A stretch of 64,000 bases of DNA from Psilocybe azurescens (Eukaryota; Basidiomycota; Agaricomycetes; Agaricales; Agrocybaceae). Under the pieces are notes generated by a model. It ran no database searches, had not been told where the DNA came from, and worked only from the letters and a program-made list of their open reading frames with translations. Location: assembly GCA_023853785.1 (NCBI GenBank), contig JAJIRX010000859.1:537410-601409 (forward strand), in the 5' to 3' direction. Shown here piece by piece: positions 22,793-36,747 of this stretch. A program made the position numbers and the translations under genes. How positions within the stretch are numbered: the first letter of the stretch is position 1; every line of letters starts with the position of its first letter.

Positions 22793-25700
22793 TTCTCGAA
22801 TATCTGGGCAGTTTAATCTCCGATTGAAATTTTAAACCTCCTTATGCTGTTGTTTTATCCATTGCTGGTCTTGAGTCTTGACCACGATCACTACGCACTA
22901 AATTAGCCTAGCCTACTCTGTAGTCTGAAAGACACAGCGCTCAATGTCTCGCAACGAGAATGTTTCCCTCGTTAACTTGAACCTTGACTGAACCATGTTC
23001 GGGTTCTCGCGATAGTCAGTTTTGCTTCGCAGTTTGATGCAACAGTCGAAAAAGATGTTGTTTTCGATGTGAACTTGCAGTTGGTGTCGTCTCAACCGAA
23101 AAGATGGAGCATGTTTTCAACTCGGCGGACGCATGAGCCCGTCAATGCGTCCCAACTGGTGTTGTTCTGCTGGATCTTCCATCTGGGTCTGGACACGCTG
23201 TCCTGAGACGAATATGAGGTCGGGAACCTGATAGTGTGAACCTCTATTCCAGGATGCCTCCTAATTGGACTCACACGGGCAGGTTCTTTGTTCGGCACCA
23301 TCACTCGACACGGCTCGCCCTTCCTTACAACGGTGCTTTCCGACTCTCACGGGGAACAGTGATCGATGTACTCGACTCAGACGTTAGCAGATCAACGTTA
23401 CAGACTTAACTTGGGAGCCATAAGGTTTGTAATATTAGAATTTGTCAACGACCCCTACTCCCGATGCCCTGACAATGGCGATAATTTCTTCATCTTTCGG
23501 ACCGATGAGGAGCCAGGTGTTGTCAATGTTATACCGGAACTTGACCTTGAGGTGTTTATCTCGCTGTACATTGCTAGAGGAGAGCTGCTTTGTCTTGACT
23601 GCGTGTCCTTATATTCACTTACGTTCGTGAGTAAACTCTCAGACTGTATTTGTGGATTCGATTTCCGAGATTACTCAAAAATAGTTCTAGGCGGACTTCG
23701 TCTTCTCCTCGGCCTACAATTTTCAGTGTGGCAATTGCGCCACGCTATATATACAAGGGCGGGACGAACACCGTTATGCCTACATGACGAGTGGGTGAAG
23801 ATTAACAACACGACGACCCTTACTGCATGTACGCTCAATGTGCCTGCACAGCACATCACAAACCTGACCTTCTTTTTCTTCTGTCGTGGTCACTGTGTGA
23901 ATATACTTCATGTCCGTTGGGAAATGTCTCCTAGCCGATTGCGCAGGGTGGCCTCTTGCCTCTTGCCCTTTGCCCTTTGCCATGCGCCATTTTCTCTAAG
24001 AGGTATCGTTCTAAGGTTGACACGCTCATTGCTTAGGCTGCAGTTAAACTTGGAGTCGGCACTGGCGGCCAGAATCTATTCTTTCTGGGGAATCCTGTGA
24101 TCGTGATCATCATACTGTGGAGAGCATCGTATTGACACACAGACACACGGACTTAGACTTAAGAGCTCGGCTGGACCTCTTCTTAAGGTTGGGACAAGTG
24201 TGCTGTTCTACTGTATATTTGGAGCTACTCCTTGCTGTGGGAAAAGAATTGATCATCATTTGAGGATCATCGACTTGGACATCGAGAGTCGCTCATGAGG
24301 GGTATTTGCATGAAAACGTTGCAGAACACCGCCCTTGGTTGCGGTATGACCGTGGAGGTTCTAATATTGATCATCTATCTGTCTTTCTCGAACTTCGTTA
24401 ACGAACACCGACTCTGGTGTAGGGACGAAAATGGGTGATCGCGGTCAGGTTGCATGTCATGCGATGTATCAGTTGTTTTCTGTATGACGACAGCTTTCTT
24501 TACTTGTCCATTAGCGGGACTGAACATGAATCAGAAGTGAAAGCTCCTGTGTCAGAGGTCGCACGCATTTGGACAATGTAGCTTGATTAATCCGGGCAAT
24601 AATCGTGCATTGTGATCCCAGTTAGAGCATCGCTGAAATAGGCTGCAGGCGAGCAGAATAACCCAAGAGCTTTCTACCGATCACTCGTAACAACCAGAGA
24701 GTGTGTATTTCCCTCGATGATCGATATCAGTAAGTCCTCGTAAGTCCGTCTACCAAAAATCATTTTAGATTGATGAAACAAGCAAGGACAAGGACACCGT
24801 CTTATTATAATGCGTGCAGCTTCTAGCGCAATTTCTCCGTGCGGATGTGATAGTTAGTGAAGTTCACAGGGTTAGCTTTCCATGTACATTTCGCGATATC
24901 TTCCAGCGCTATCGGATATGTACTCCGCATCGAGCACAACTCCTTCTCACGAGAACCCTTCGACTGAGATACCATGTTCCTTTGGGATAAGTTCGGAGCC
25001 AAGCAGCTGTACTATCCTCACACTATGAATAGATGGGAAGATTTATACGGCGCAGAGAACCAGAGAAATGTTGCCTGCTTGGTCGCAGTGTGTATTTGCT
25101 TTGTTCGAACGCTACGTCGTTTATGATGATCCGTTTCGACTCAGAGAAGCCGGAGTTAAAAACACGTGTTGTTGCATTCAAACATGGAAACTGATTTATC
25201 GAAGGCATTTTCAGTTACTATACCAATGAAAAGACATTGTTACTCCAAAATGGGCACGCAACACGAGGCTAGGTAGGCATTCTGAAGTCCAAGGCAATTC
25301 TGGATTTGTCTGTGCGTGTACCACGTAAGCTGCGGTGTAACGAAATATTGCCCGGTTTTACATGCATTACGATCGTGCTCCACTCGTGTACTTTCCCGAG
25401 TATCTATTTATTATACTTATTTAACCGAATATATTGCTAAAGCTGGCGACCATGTGAACTTTTCATTTTTCTGCGTCGACTTCAGTACAGCACGACTGAG
25501 AAGGGTGTCTGTCATTCTTTACCCGAATGACTGGGCTCCCTTCCATGGTCTACCCTGCTTTTGCTTCGAAGAAGAAATCAAAGGACAGCCTTCTTGAAAC
25601 AGCGTTCTCATGAATGACCCATTGCAGTAGCCTACTGAAATGGCTATGCCACGCTCTTACAATTTTGAAATTTTATGCATCACGTGTTCTAGTAGAAGAA

Positions 25701-28700
25701 AAGTAGCATGATATACATTAGCTTACACGAGTAAGAGCAAGAGTGAAGTGGCATACACTCGAATTGCTTCCCTGCAACGCGTTTAGGCAGGGGTACGTCA
25801 CCATAAGTCACAGGCGAATATATGGCGAGTTCAGCACAGACATACACATCACTAGAGATATTAAAATGAGCCCAAAAGCGACCTTTCACTCTCTGAGTTT
25901 GACGTACACTTTGTACTGCTTAAAACTGTCTGACTGACACAAGCATTGAACATCCTACTGTATATTTCTGCAGCCAGACAACTTGAACATCCCTTAGTCT
26001 TAACGCGCCTATCAAGTTTTTTTGGCTCTTTGGACATGATCTCACTCCTGGTATTGCCTTTGCACAAGCGTAACAATCATAACATAAGCGTCTTTCATCT
26101 TACTGGCTTGGTAGAGTGTGGCGCACTCCATAAAAGGTACTTATCCCCATATTTATTCTCGCGGTCCACTCCTCGGACCAGTCACTTCGCAGTCCGAAAC
26201 GGATATTTCCTATAGTAAGCATCGCTCTAATGGTTCCGAACTTGAGTAATGATCTGGACTCTTCTGAATTGCATTGGAGTCTCTACAGGTATCTACATGC
26301 TCCAACTGTCCATTTGCCATTGACAAATCCAACGACCATGGGGATGATGGGGATGATGGGCATAATTCGCCAAAGAAATTTGGGTATCAGGGTCTTACTT
26401 GAAGCCTATGCCGCCAGTATTTTCGATAAAATCCGAAGTTTCCCTGGCCAGCTCGGCCAGGGTAGCAGGATAACAATATGTACCCACGCCAAGAAGAAAC
26501 TCCTCGCATGTTCCGACGTCGCCTGGGTGGATGGTTTTTCACACCCACGATGCACATGCAAAAGCCAGTATAATGCAGCCCGATGTAGCCCAGGTTATGT
26601 GCTGTTGAAATTTTGGATTGGGACAAATCTGCAGCTCTCTTTCTCATTGGGCGTAGCACGGCTCCGAATGGGCTTCATGGTTGACGTGGCATACTTGCTC
26701 CCCGCCTTGGTGAGACGAGTGTGAAGGCATGTCGCTCAGGTTCGTTAAGGGTCAGCTTGACATGCCGTCGCTCCGTTCCAATCTCGCACGCGCGGTGAGA
26801 CCGTGGAACCGAACTCCCCTTTCTCTGCGACTGTTACAGGTCATCTGGTTCTAGGTAATGAAGAGCAGCTGAGCTCAATACTCTCAAACTCCGCTCCTGC
26901 AGCGCGACATCTTGATTTCTGTCACCATGTCCGATTATTCATAATCGATTTCGGTGACCACTCAGTATAACCTGGCATATAGTTCACTCTCATGCTAGCT
27001 CCTACGGTGTCCCGCTTTGTTGGTTGTTGGCGTATGGTGCAGCTTACTAAATTGGACTCGCTCTTGGATGCCAAGCAATCGCTCTAGCCCCCTTCTTCAC
27101 AACGCCCTTCTCATGCGGTCACCGACATTCCTATGTTTTCGGAGCCGCACTGGAGTACGGTCTCTAAAACGCCATTTCCCCGCATTCTTTTGCTGTCTGT
27201 CAAAATGTCCAGTCCACCTTCTTCTAGACGCTTGTAACAGCACGATCAACTCATTTACCAGGGGTTTTCCTTTCTTTCTCCGCGACATCTGGCGTATGTC
27301 TAGCGGTTTAATACCAAGAGCAACCCAATGACCTCGATATGGCTTAGGAACAGACTCACACTCGTAACTGTGGCAGGCTAGTCCATTAAGTTCGGTGGCT
27401 GGATGGCAGGAATATCTCCTCTTGCTACTGCCGGCACACCATCTCACGTTCATCGTGCCAAGTTACAGTCCTGGAAAAATTAGATTATGCCATCGGAAGC
27501 GACCCACATTTCTTTCCTTGTTGATTGAACACCGGGCTGTGTCTCTTTCATTTCAGTCAACAAGAAAATAGACCTGACAGTGACCTAGGTACCCGTCTCG
27601 GATCCTACACAGGTCCGCAGGAGGTGGTGCCTGTGCTTGGTGGAAATCTCCTACAGGATTTGAAGGCGTGCTTATGGTGACTCTGACTCATTATTGACCT
27701 GCATATGGAAATTGCATAGTCCGCGCTCTGACTTCAGCCCAAAGTCAGTCCGCGAATGCGACGGAATTACTTTGTGGCTTACTCTAAAAAGGTCTTCAAT
27801 ATTCCCTGATTAGCTATGAGCGCTGGCCTTCAATGAAAGACTATGGCAGATACAACTTCGGGGAGCAATTAGTCCCCATGTTCAAACAATTTTGTGATTT
27901 CTCCTGTATGACCCGGGGCATTTCTGGCTTCTAGATCATCTGCTACCCTAATATTTACACCCTGATCGACTGCGCCCTTTATCTAAGGCTGGAGATACAA
28001 GATGGAGTAGTCTCTGACGTTACGATGAGTATATGGGAGAACCATATTCTCTGCCTCCCTTCGATAGCTCTGGAATATTTTTTGAGCCAAGTTGATCATA
28101 TGTCATTGAAGGAAACTGTTCATGAGGTCTTTCTATCGGGCGGGCTTATTCAATATAGGCTTTCATACTGAACAAGCAAAATACTTCCCTTGGACTAAAT
28201 ACACTCTTTATTCCAGCTTCATGTGCATATGGGCACAGCCTTCTGGTCTACCAGATGTGGGTATATTTTAAAGCCACCAGTTTTACCTGTTACCAACGAA
28301 TGCTACTGACTGATGATCTGCAGGGTGAGTCCTGACCGCCCATCGCGCGAAAGTGTATGCGGTATGTATGTAGTATACATAGCACATATGTATCTATCGA
28401 TGGCTAATAATACTGAGCAGTTGCTGTATATTCCAACCGCTTGTCCATTTGGCTCACCGCTCATCGCGCTATATTTTGTAATGTATACATAGTGATATTC
28501 TACTTTGGAGCATTGCCGGTGCTGATATATCTCATTTGCCGGATCCATGCTGATGATGATGCAGAGGCTTCGAACAACAATCAGGAGCTTGCAATGGCGT
28601 GGGATGGGCTCCGACCTTTTGAATTGTTTGAAAGTAGAGCTGGAGCCCTGGTTTCTAGGCCCATGAGATATTTTTGTTCTGTTGCTAAATCATGAGGGCC

Positions 28701-31551
28701 AACAACGATCATGGCCATCCAAAATTACCCGGTTGCAAGTTTGAGTTCGGTGAGCTTGCGAACATCGTTATCTTCGTCTACACTCCACTTAAATTGATAC
28801 CAGTAGCCCATTACCGGTGCCCACGAGCTAACGTATACTCTATAGCCCCACGTATGCTTTAATTCATTGCATATTCATTTGATAGAAATATATATTACAA
28901 TCTTCCGACATTTCAGGATAGTAGGACGGAAAAGGATAGAGCCCGGCCGTGCAAGGTCAGCTTGTTGAGGTTTAAATGTAAGTTTCGTGATTTTTCTCAG
29001 AGGTGTCAGTCTGTCCAGTCATCTTACTCCTTCTTAGCTGTGCCGGATATCTCCTTCCAGTTTACGAGGACAGTCAAATCGCCATTGGCGTTTTTCAGCG
29101 GAAGTGTTGCTCGCGTGATTTACATGTGCCCATCGATTTGATGCCCTTCAAAGAGCCCGAATGAACGCACTATCCTCTATGAAAGCTGCATAAGTACTCC
29201 AGTGAAGTGAAGTAAGATATCTTCACATCAATTTTTGAGGTGATTTCTAGAAAAAGAGAGACCAGAGTCAATTAAAACAATTTAAATCCACAGCTTCGCG
29301 AAGCCCAGGTTTTGGTGGCGCAGGTGAGGGTATTTTCTAACCTGGGTCGACTGCATGGTCCGCGTAAAATTTGCATTAAAAAACCGAAATAAATACATAC
29401 GTATAGTACTCCAAAAAGCGACTTACACGCCAAGCTTCTAGAGAATGGTTTCCTAAGCGAGAAGGAGCGCTTGGAGGAGGCTTGGGCGCAGGAAGCCCTT
29501 TGATATCGTGGAATGCGTGGAACCAAAATTGTGTTCATTTGCCGCAATCTGCTTTATCAATTTGATTTTAATTTCGTGGCTGATCAGTGATATGCTGTTT
29601 CACGACTCCATCGTGATTTTTCGCAATCCAACTGTCAGGTCAAACATTTGTATGTATATCGTATGGCATGTAGCAGTTTGTAATTTAAATCTGCCTTAAA
29701 CTCACATATTGAATTCTGTTTCGGACTTTATTCGCTGTGGGCTGGAAGGCTTATCGCTATTGTGAGCCTCGATTTCTAGGTTCGTGCAGCTTCTTCACCT
29801 ACGTCGGCTAAGGACTTGCTTCGAGGGATATTTTAGATCTGTATACTCCTTCGGATCAAGATTAAGCAAGGAATTGTCCTAGGAGAAAACATGGGAGAAC
29901 ATGTGATATGAAGGCTTACGCTACCACGACTGCCACGATATCGCTGGAAATTCGGCATCAGGTCCTAGAATGGGTAATGTAACGATGGAGAAGCGCGGCA
30001 ACCCTTGTCTTTTTTTTCCCCACGATCGAGTCCAAAGATGTTTAAATCTGTCGCTGGCGTGCTGTGCAAGAATGCAGAGAATGAGCTGAAAGGGACCAAT
30101 CGGCGATTGACGTGAGAAGACCCTAAGTATGCAGGGACCCAGAGCGCAATATGAGAGGCGCGGATATGTCTGCGTAATAGCGAATTTGTACGAGGATATG
30201 TTAGCATCCCGCGATAATAGGAATATGAAATATAGGAAATATATAGAGACCATTTTGTCGGTGATAGACGAAGGATGCACATAGCGACCACTTAGAAGAT
30301 GACCTGTATAGTAAGACCAGTCCATCCTATCATTATGTTGTTAGAACATATCAGATCAGAGACCCGGTTTCAGCCCAAGGACGAACTATGATAATAAAAA
30401 GTCTAGGAAGAGATGGATCATGGGCCAACCATAACTTAGACAGCTATGGGGAACGGGTCAACGGGTAACTGTGGACCGCACGAATGGTAATCAGGCTAGA
30501 GAGGCATTTGAGAAAGATCGGCGAAATGTCGTCAGTCAGAGAACGAATATTTCTCCGAACGGATGTAGAATTGTGAGATCCCGGAAGGTTAATTACAGTC
30601 AGAACAAAGCGGGGTGTGAAGTGATGCAAAAGCCATGCCATGGAAGTTATCGAGGTCAACGTCTGTGTTGGAATCACCAGACTTTCGTCAGATGATGAGC
30701 AGAGCATGAGACATTGAGATTCCAACGGGTGCTTGGCGTCCAACAGGAATTCAAGCAATAAAGCAAAATTAGTTCGGATCGACGACAAGAATGGCATCCT
30801 GATAGAAAGCACACTTCAGGAAGTATGGTAGTAGCTGGGCCAAGTAAATGGAAGCTCCGCTGTAATAGGGTTTTCTACTTGTGACCGCCCTTTGCGACAT
30901 GACCTTGACTAGAGGTGGGAAGGGCAGTCACAATTGGTTAAGTGTTGGATAGGAGCTGAAACGCCGCATTGAGGGCGATAGAGAGTTTATTTTGTACCAC
31001 ACTGGGAGAGACTGTACACATTTAAGTCACTCGTGATGGTCATCCGAGATTGGGACGGGTCTGCGGCCCTATCTGCGTGCACTCTGAATCGAGGGTACCA
31101 TAAAAGCATACAAACATACTGACTGAGAGAAAAGAGTGCAACAATGTGGTGTAATCGATGAGATACTCGTACCGAATGTCCATGGAAGATTCTCCCCATT
31201 TTATTTAGGATCCGTGTTTTCGAGAAAAGACATAGGAATGTTCCCAAATGAGAGTTTCTGGGCTGACATGCAGCATGTGAATAGGATCATTTTGAACCAG
31301 CAATACCACCTATCGGATGTGAATGTGCAAAGCACAGCGACATTGATAACGATGAATCAGAGAGTGCTCGACGACGAACATGAACATGATGGGGTCCGTT
31401 CAAACCTGGGTCACTTAGGAAAGCACAGCTTTTGGGAGTTTCTTATTACATAAGCGGGATTTGGACCGCTGGCTTGTTCACGCCGGCGTTGTTGGAAACG
31501 ACTACCAACAGCCTGCGCTCAACATCTCCAGCGCTCACGAGATACTCCCAA
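22793..31551. other. 8.7-kb gene desert
   Basis: Only short ORFs occur. The longest (23366-24100 plus, 26230-26724 plus, 29921-30325 minus, 30444-30812 minus) carry no motif I know, and most overlap rival ORFs. A short possible exon pair lies at about 29296-29500 plus: LREAQVLVAQ before a GTGAGG donor, then LLENGFLSEKERLEEAWAQE. It resembles a coiled-coil tail and may be a gene relic. No LTR, reverse transcriptase or integrase motif was seen. Likely old, eroded repeat DNA. Confidence 0.4.
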
Positions 31552-34500
31552 ATGCCTATCAAGCACCTTGAAAGTGAGGAAGCGAGCGCCGCTGAGAGCA
31601 CTCCGATTCACTCAGTTTGAAAATGACATGCTGACGAAATTGCCCTTTTCCTCCGTTGTCGCGTTTTTTTTTCAGACTACCTTTTCGAACGAAAACATCT
31701 TCAAACTCTTCCGTTATCTGTATTATCCGACTCGCGTCTTGGCATAGATGCATCTTACTACCTGCAGTTGTTGACCGACAACCCACCGTCTCGCGAACCC
31801 TTGTTGGCGGCAACGGGGGTCTTCCATTAGCGCTCACACAGCGCATCGAATCCGACCTTCGAGCTCTCGAAAAATTACGCATCAAGCCCGTTTTTGTATT
31901 CCCCGGACTGCTGCCGAACAAACGCTGGAAGCCCAACCAGCACAACGAACACCTCGAAGCATGCAGAGATCGACGAGACGCGTGGGCGAAATACGAACAA
32001 GGACAGGAGGAAGCGGCAACGAAGCTATTCGAGGGCCGAAGCAGCTTCGCGCAATGGGATCTCTGGAGAATGGTCCTCCGAATCTTCAGACACAGGAATG
32101 TGGAATTCCTCATCGCACCATATGTTGCTTGGGCACAGGTACGCATGTCGCTCTTCTCACGACTGCATATTTGCGTTTCTCGGCCGTATGCGTCGTATTC
32201 CTATGGACACTGATATATCTGTGTTTCCTGCAACAGTTGATATACCTCCAGCGTCACCATAAGGCGTACATCCACGCGATATTCGGACCAACGGACACCC
32301 TTCTCTACCCGGGTGTCGACAAGCTGATTACAGCTCTCGACTTGACTTCTCCAAACCCTACCTTTCAATATACATCGAAGCGAAATTTCATACAGGAACT
32401 CGGCGTCTCGGATGATCAATTTTTGGATATCGGCATTCTCGTCGGCTTCGATAACTCGCCTCCCTTCCCTCCCACCGTGCACGAGCAAGCACTAAAAGCA
32501 ACAGTGGACATGGTCAAGTACTACAAGTCGGGCCATGCAGCCGTGTCAGCTTGCTCCGACCATCCCGCGGTCAAGACGATCCAGTATTCTGACCACTACG
32601 CACGCACACGATCGATGATAAAATACTCCCTCATTCTCTCATCTGAAGGGACAGTTTTACCGCTGCCCCTTGCCATCACGACACCTGCTGGGCACGGTCC
32701 AAACCATCACGCACACCATCCCACGGCTGCGGACATCCCACAGGACCTGCACGAAATATTTACGAACCGGTTACCAGATGAGATTTACTATTACCTTTCC
32801 CGGGGCCTGCTTGGTCCACAGGCCCTCGTCTGGCTCACGAGCGGACAAATCGTGGAGAACCCACCATTGGACAACGGAGAAACGACCGAATATAAACGCT
32901 TCGTCAAGGAAGTCATCACGGATGGCCAGACCGGGCCGCGGGCCACCTCGCTGGCTCTCATCAGCAGTGTCGCCCACAGCTTCTGGGCGAACAAGAAAGT
33001 ACAGGGCTACTTCTGGTTCGAGCAGCCAAGTCCACACAACCAAAAGCCCGTGCTGCACAACTCGGCTCAGACGGCTCAGCTAGCCGAGCGCGTCACAGGC
33101 TGGAACGTCATGTACTCCTTCATTGAAGAAGAGTTGAGAAGGCAAAACGTAAGCATCCGTCTCTGCCTCTTCCTGTATCCGCATTTTTTTTCAACTTTAT
33201 TGATGAGAAAATGTCTCCTCGTTTGGATATCTTTTTTCTTAACTTTTTCTTGGTGCTATATTTTTGTTCGACTTCGGCACTGCGCTTCCTGCATCTAGTC
33301 TGCGACAATTGACTTTGCGTTGTGTCTGGGTGCGACTGCCGCGGAACGTCAGGCAGCTCGCACGAAAGTCAAAAGCAACGCTAACGCACCACTTGAGAAA
33401 AAGGACGAGGTGGTGGCCAACGTGATCTGGCGTTTCCTGGAACTGCGAGGGTAAGTCCGTTTTGTTATTTTTAAACCCCTTTGTCTTCCCTTTTTCGGGC
33501 TGGGTTGGTCCTATTCGGCTCACCACCACTTGCCTGCCGGCTCCGCGACGCGATGCACGTCGGACAGAGCCAACCCCGCGCTCAGCTAAGCACACAAAAC
33601 AGCCATCGCCAAACAAGGCAACCGGTCATCATGTTCGTCATCGGCGTTTTGGGTTTTGATAATCATCCCCGCATTATCACTTATCAATTTTGTCGCTGCA
33701 TTACGGCTGGCGGAGGCTTTCTTACCTGGCACTGGGCAGCTGCTTATTTTGCCTAACCCTAATGCGTTTCGTCTCTCTCCTTTCGTTTCTCTCCATCTCT
33801 TGACTCTTGATTGCTCTTTGTTTGCCGAAGGTGCACGTGCTGATATTAATGTTTTGGGCGGTCATAGATTCCTCCTCAACTCACATACGCACTCGCCTCT
33901 GGCGCGTGCGATGTACAACGCCATCAAGCTCGCTCGCCTGAACGATAAATTCCAGGACCCTCTTTATCTGTTCCTGGAACTCGTCAGGGCGGGTGTGATG
34001 CACGGCCATCTATGGTCAGGACGAGCCTTCAGCGGAGGCCCCAGTTTCGGAGTCGGTATGTGGTCCAAACTTATTTTTTTGATTTGGAATTTTCTACATT
34101 TAGTTTCATTCCGGGTTTGTGGGATGTGTTCTGTGGCATTCTATTTACTCGCCTTTTCTTCCTTTGCTTTTACTTTCCCTTGGGATTCGGAGGTTTGGGG
34201 TTGATGATGTGATGGATGATGGCGTAACAGCATGGTACGGGATGGGGACTAAGCCTTCGAATGTGGGGGAGAAAGGCCAAGTCTGGTCTGTCAGATATGT
34301 TTTTCTCTCACGACCACTGATCGTCCGTTCTGTTCGATGGTTGCGCTTTGTGCTTGTGCACGGCAGTGAATCGAGTTGTTGCACCACCACTAACGCCTTT
34401 TTCTGCTTTTTTTTCTTTTCTGTTGCGCCACCAGATGATGAAAAGTCAAGCATGCTCTTGGTGATGCGGGTGCTTAGCATCGTGCCATTAAATTTCAAGG

Positions 34501-35284
34501 TTCGTATTTTTACTCGCGCATCTATCTATATTTCGCTGGAACTCTCGGCCGGTTCTATGGGGTATCTGATCCTTGGGACGATAGTCCTGATGATTTCACA
34601 TCGTTACTTCTTTCGTTGAACACACTGCTTATTTTTGTCGTTTACTTTACACAGCCGCTACCGTGGTCGGCGCCGCTCTCCCGAGAACTGCTGGTGTTCA
34701 ACTCGTTCGTCCGGTCCCTCACCCGGGCCCTACGCACGCTTCTCGAAGTGACGTCGCTGAACATGTTGCTTCGCAACGACGCGCGCCGCGCGCGTGACGA
34801 TTTGCTAGACATCGCGCTGTCGCTGCCCTTCCAAACTGAGGTCAACACCGGATTCGGGGTGCTCGCCAAGGTGTACTTGGACGCGCTGACGCATATTAAT
34901 AACGGGACGCGGGTGCGGGATGCCAACGCGCCGGGCGTGGGCCTTGCAAAGAGATGGCGCTCGATCTGTGCGAGGAGACGTTCCCGGGAGTGAAGTACCC
35001 GAAAGCAGAGGTCGAACGCGGGTTCAGGTTTTGGGACGTGGTAAGTCTGGACATTTATCGGAACATCCTCTGCTGTCCCGTGGGGAGGAGGATGGTCTTT
35101 TGGCAGTGTGCTGATCGATGTTGTATTTTTACCTTTTTGGTTTTTTTTTGTTTTTGTTTCTTTTTATTTTGCATTTTAGGCGCTTGCTGCGATGAGGCAG
35201 CTACATTCGGAAGGCGCGGTGCTGCGCGAGTTGATTGAACAGTTCGAGGCAGCCGAAGCTTGGCTTGGGCCGATGCGACCGTGA
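31552..35284 (+). CDS. MKT1: Mkt1 post-transcriptional regulator (XPG/PIN-like)
   Basis: Mkt1 acts in the cytoplasm with Pbp1 to control mRNA stability and translation. Eight exons: 31552-31573, 31676-32138, 32237-33148, 33299-33450, 33868-34055, 34435-34499, 34655-35040 and 35180-35284. The N-terminus MPIKHLENYLFERK is made by splicing; then come DSRLGIDASYYLQ (XPG-N-like) and LPLALTQRIESDLRALEKLR. Further blocks are WDLWRMVLRIFRHRNVEFL, IFGPTDTLLYPGVDKL, YKSGHAAVSA, TRSMIKYSLILSSEG and ANVIWRFLELRG. C-terminal blocks are FQDPLYLFLELVRAGVMHG, SMLLVMRVLSIVPLNFK and LALSLPFQTEVNTGFG-like sequence. Two one-base losses are required: in the G5 run 31815-31819 (ATGGLPLAL expected) and at about 34951 (AKEMALDLCEETF expected). 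For a conserved single-copy gene, sequence error is the simplest reason. Confidence 0.92.
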
Positions 35285-35912
35285 GATGGGATTGAAGGTA
35301 TCTGTGTTTTTGGATGGATACGATGGGACTACAGGAGAGGGAGGTATTGCGTCGGTAGCATGAGAGAGGCCACGTCGGGGGTTGGCTTGGAAGTTTGTGA
35401 AGATTGCTGTTTTCGTAGCTATTTTTTCTTTCTCTCTGTCGATGGCTTTATGATGATATGATGGTTTTTGTGGAAATACGGAAAATGGACGGGTGAATAA
35501 GTGTATATTGAACGCAAAGCTCGGGGCCTTGGCAGAGAAACATACGGAGATGTGGATGTTGGCTGGGAAAGTGAGTTGCTTTGAGCAGTCAGCATCGAGG
35601 CGACTCCAGACTGAACGGAGGTCTGGGATTGGCAATGTGATAAGCAGATCTAGATTCACGTGTCTACTCACTATGCCTATTTGGGTCAGAAGCGCTGTGA
35701 GAGAATCGTACAAAGTGCAAGTGAGCCCCGATGTGGATCGGATCGGCAACTGGATCGATCTTCCCTTTGTGCTGTCCTTTCGTGGTACTGTCCGTTTTTA
35801 TGGGACAACACAACTAATTCACCGTGCCACACCAACAGCACTACAAATACATAATCCCAGCTCACAATCATCATTCCGCTTCCCAACCTAGTCTATCCCC
35901 CTCCGCACTACA
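35285..35912. other. spacer between MKT1 and the zinc-finger gene
   Basis: 3' flank of MKT1 and promoter of the next gene on the same strand. ORFs on both strands are short and overlapping. No motif recognised. Confidence 0.45.
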
Positions 35913-36747
35913 ATGCTCGACATACTCCCTCAGATATCCGCCAACCTTTTCCAACACCACGATGCACCGGAGAACAAGATAACCAATGGCAATCTCTATC
36001 TCTGCCAACCACACACCGTCATCCAGCTCGTTGAGGTCTCACCTCCGCCCCCACGGAGAATATCCTCAGTGATCAACTCAAGCTCGGCTGCATCTTCTTC
36101 GTACTCTTCCTCCTCTACATCTTCTTCCTTTGACGACGAAGACGAGGAGATGGACCAGGACGATGATGAAGAGGAAGAAATCTGCTCTTCATACTGCTCA
36201 TCAGACGACTTTTCGCCAGAGGAACTTGAAAAGTCATCATGCTCTGCCGTTCTGTCATCACTACCCAGCTCGGACTCTCACTCAGTTCGCATGAAGCGCA
36301 TTCTTATGTGGCGCGAACTCTCCGAGTCTCCTAGTTCAGTCTCAGGTGCGTTACATTTTATTCGTCTGCCAAATGATCCGTGTTGCTCATTCATTCATTA
36401 TACTCTAATAGAATCCTCATCCTCACTGAAGCGCAAAGTAGAGGAGATCGACGAGATGCTCATGGACAATAGCGACAACGTGCGTAATCTTTCATTAACA
36501 CTCCGCAGCATTCCGGACTAATATCGTTTTCATTAAATAGGTATCGCACACCAGCAAACGGTCGCGCTCGCACGGCTCGTCAGTATCCTCGCACAGCATC
36601 AGTTCCGCAGAGCTGAACATGCACCCCTGCCCTGCCTGCGACGCCTTCTTCCCGACCCTGCAGAGTCTGCGCCAACACGGTCAGCGAGACGCCCCGCACA
36701 CAAGTGAGGCATGCTGCGTTGCGGTGGAGTACGCCTTCGAGCAATGA
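35913..36747 (+). CDS. small acidic C2H2 zinc-finger protein
   Basis: Three exons (35913-36345, 36412-36479, 36541-36747) total 708 nt and give 235 aa in frame. The N-terminus reads MLDILPQISANLFQHHDAPE, then TNGNLYLCQPHTVIQLVEVS. A Ser-rich and acidic linker follows (FDDEDEEMDQDDDEEEE), then MKRILMWRELSESPSS, SLKRKVEEIDEML and a basic KRSRSHGSS patch. One C-terminal finger-like motif closes it: CPACDAFFPTLQSLRQHG, with the second His-like ligand supplied downstream in the Ala/Cys tail. Short single-finger proteins of this layout are common in mushrooms; a DNA-binding or nuclear role is inferred. No frameshift is needed. The long T-rich region downstream may be its 3' UTR. Confidence 0.8.

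Noticed and set aside
23366..24100. 244-codon ORF on the plus strand
   Set aside because: No motif, odd composition and rival ORFs on both strands; it includes repetitive CTTGCCCTTTGCC sequence. Treated as chance.
26230..26724. 164-codon plus ORF and a minus ORF containing ITWATSGCIILAFACASWV
   Set aside because: The minus phrase resembles the 488-aa membrane family, but the next blocks of that family are absent, so a relic cannot be claimed.
27097..27453. 118-codon minus-strand ORF with PKPYRGHWVALGIKPLDIRQ
   Set aside because: Briefly looked like a transposon-encoded basic protein, but no catalytic motif or repeat border was found.
34943..34953. Possible 41-base intron in MKT1 (GTGCGG to AAAGAG) instead of a deletion
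   Set aside because: It would be in frame but has no branch-site-like sequence and would remove GVGLAK, which reads directly into the conserved EMALDLCEETF after a one-base correction.
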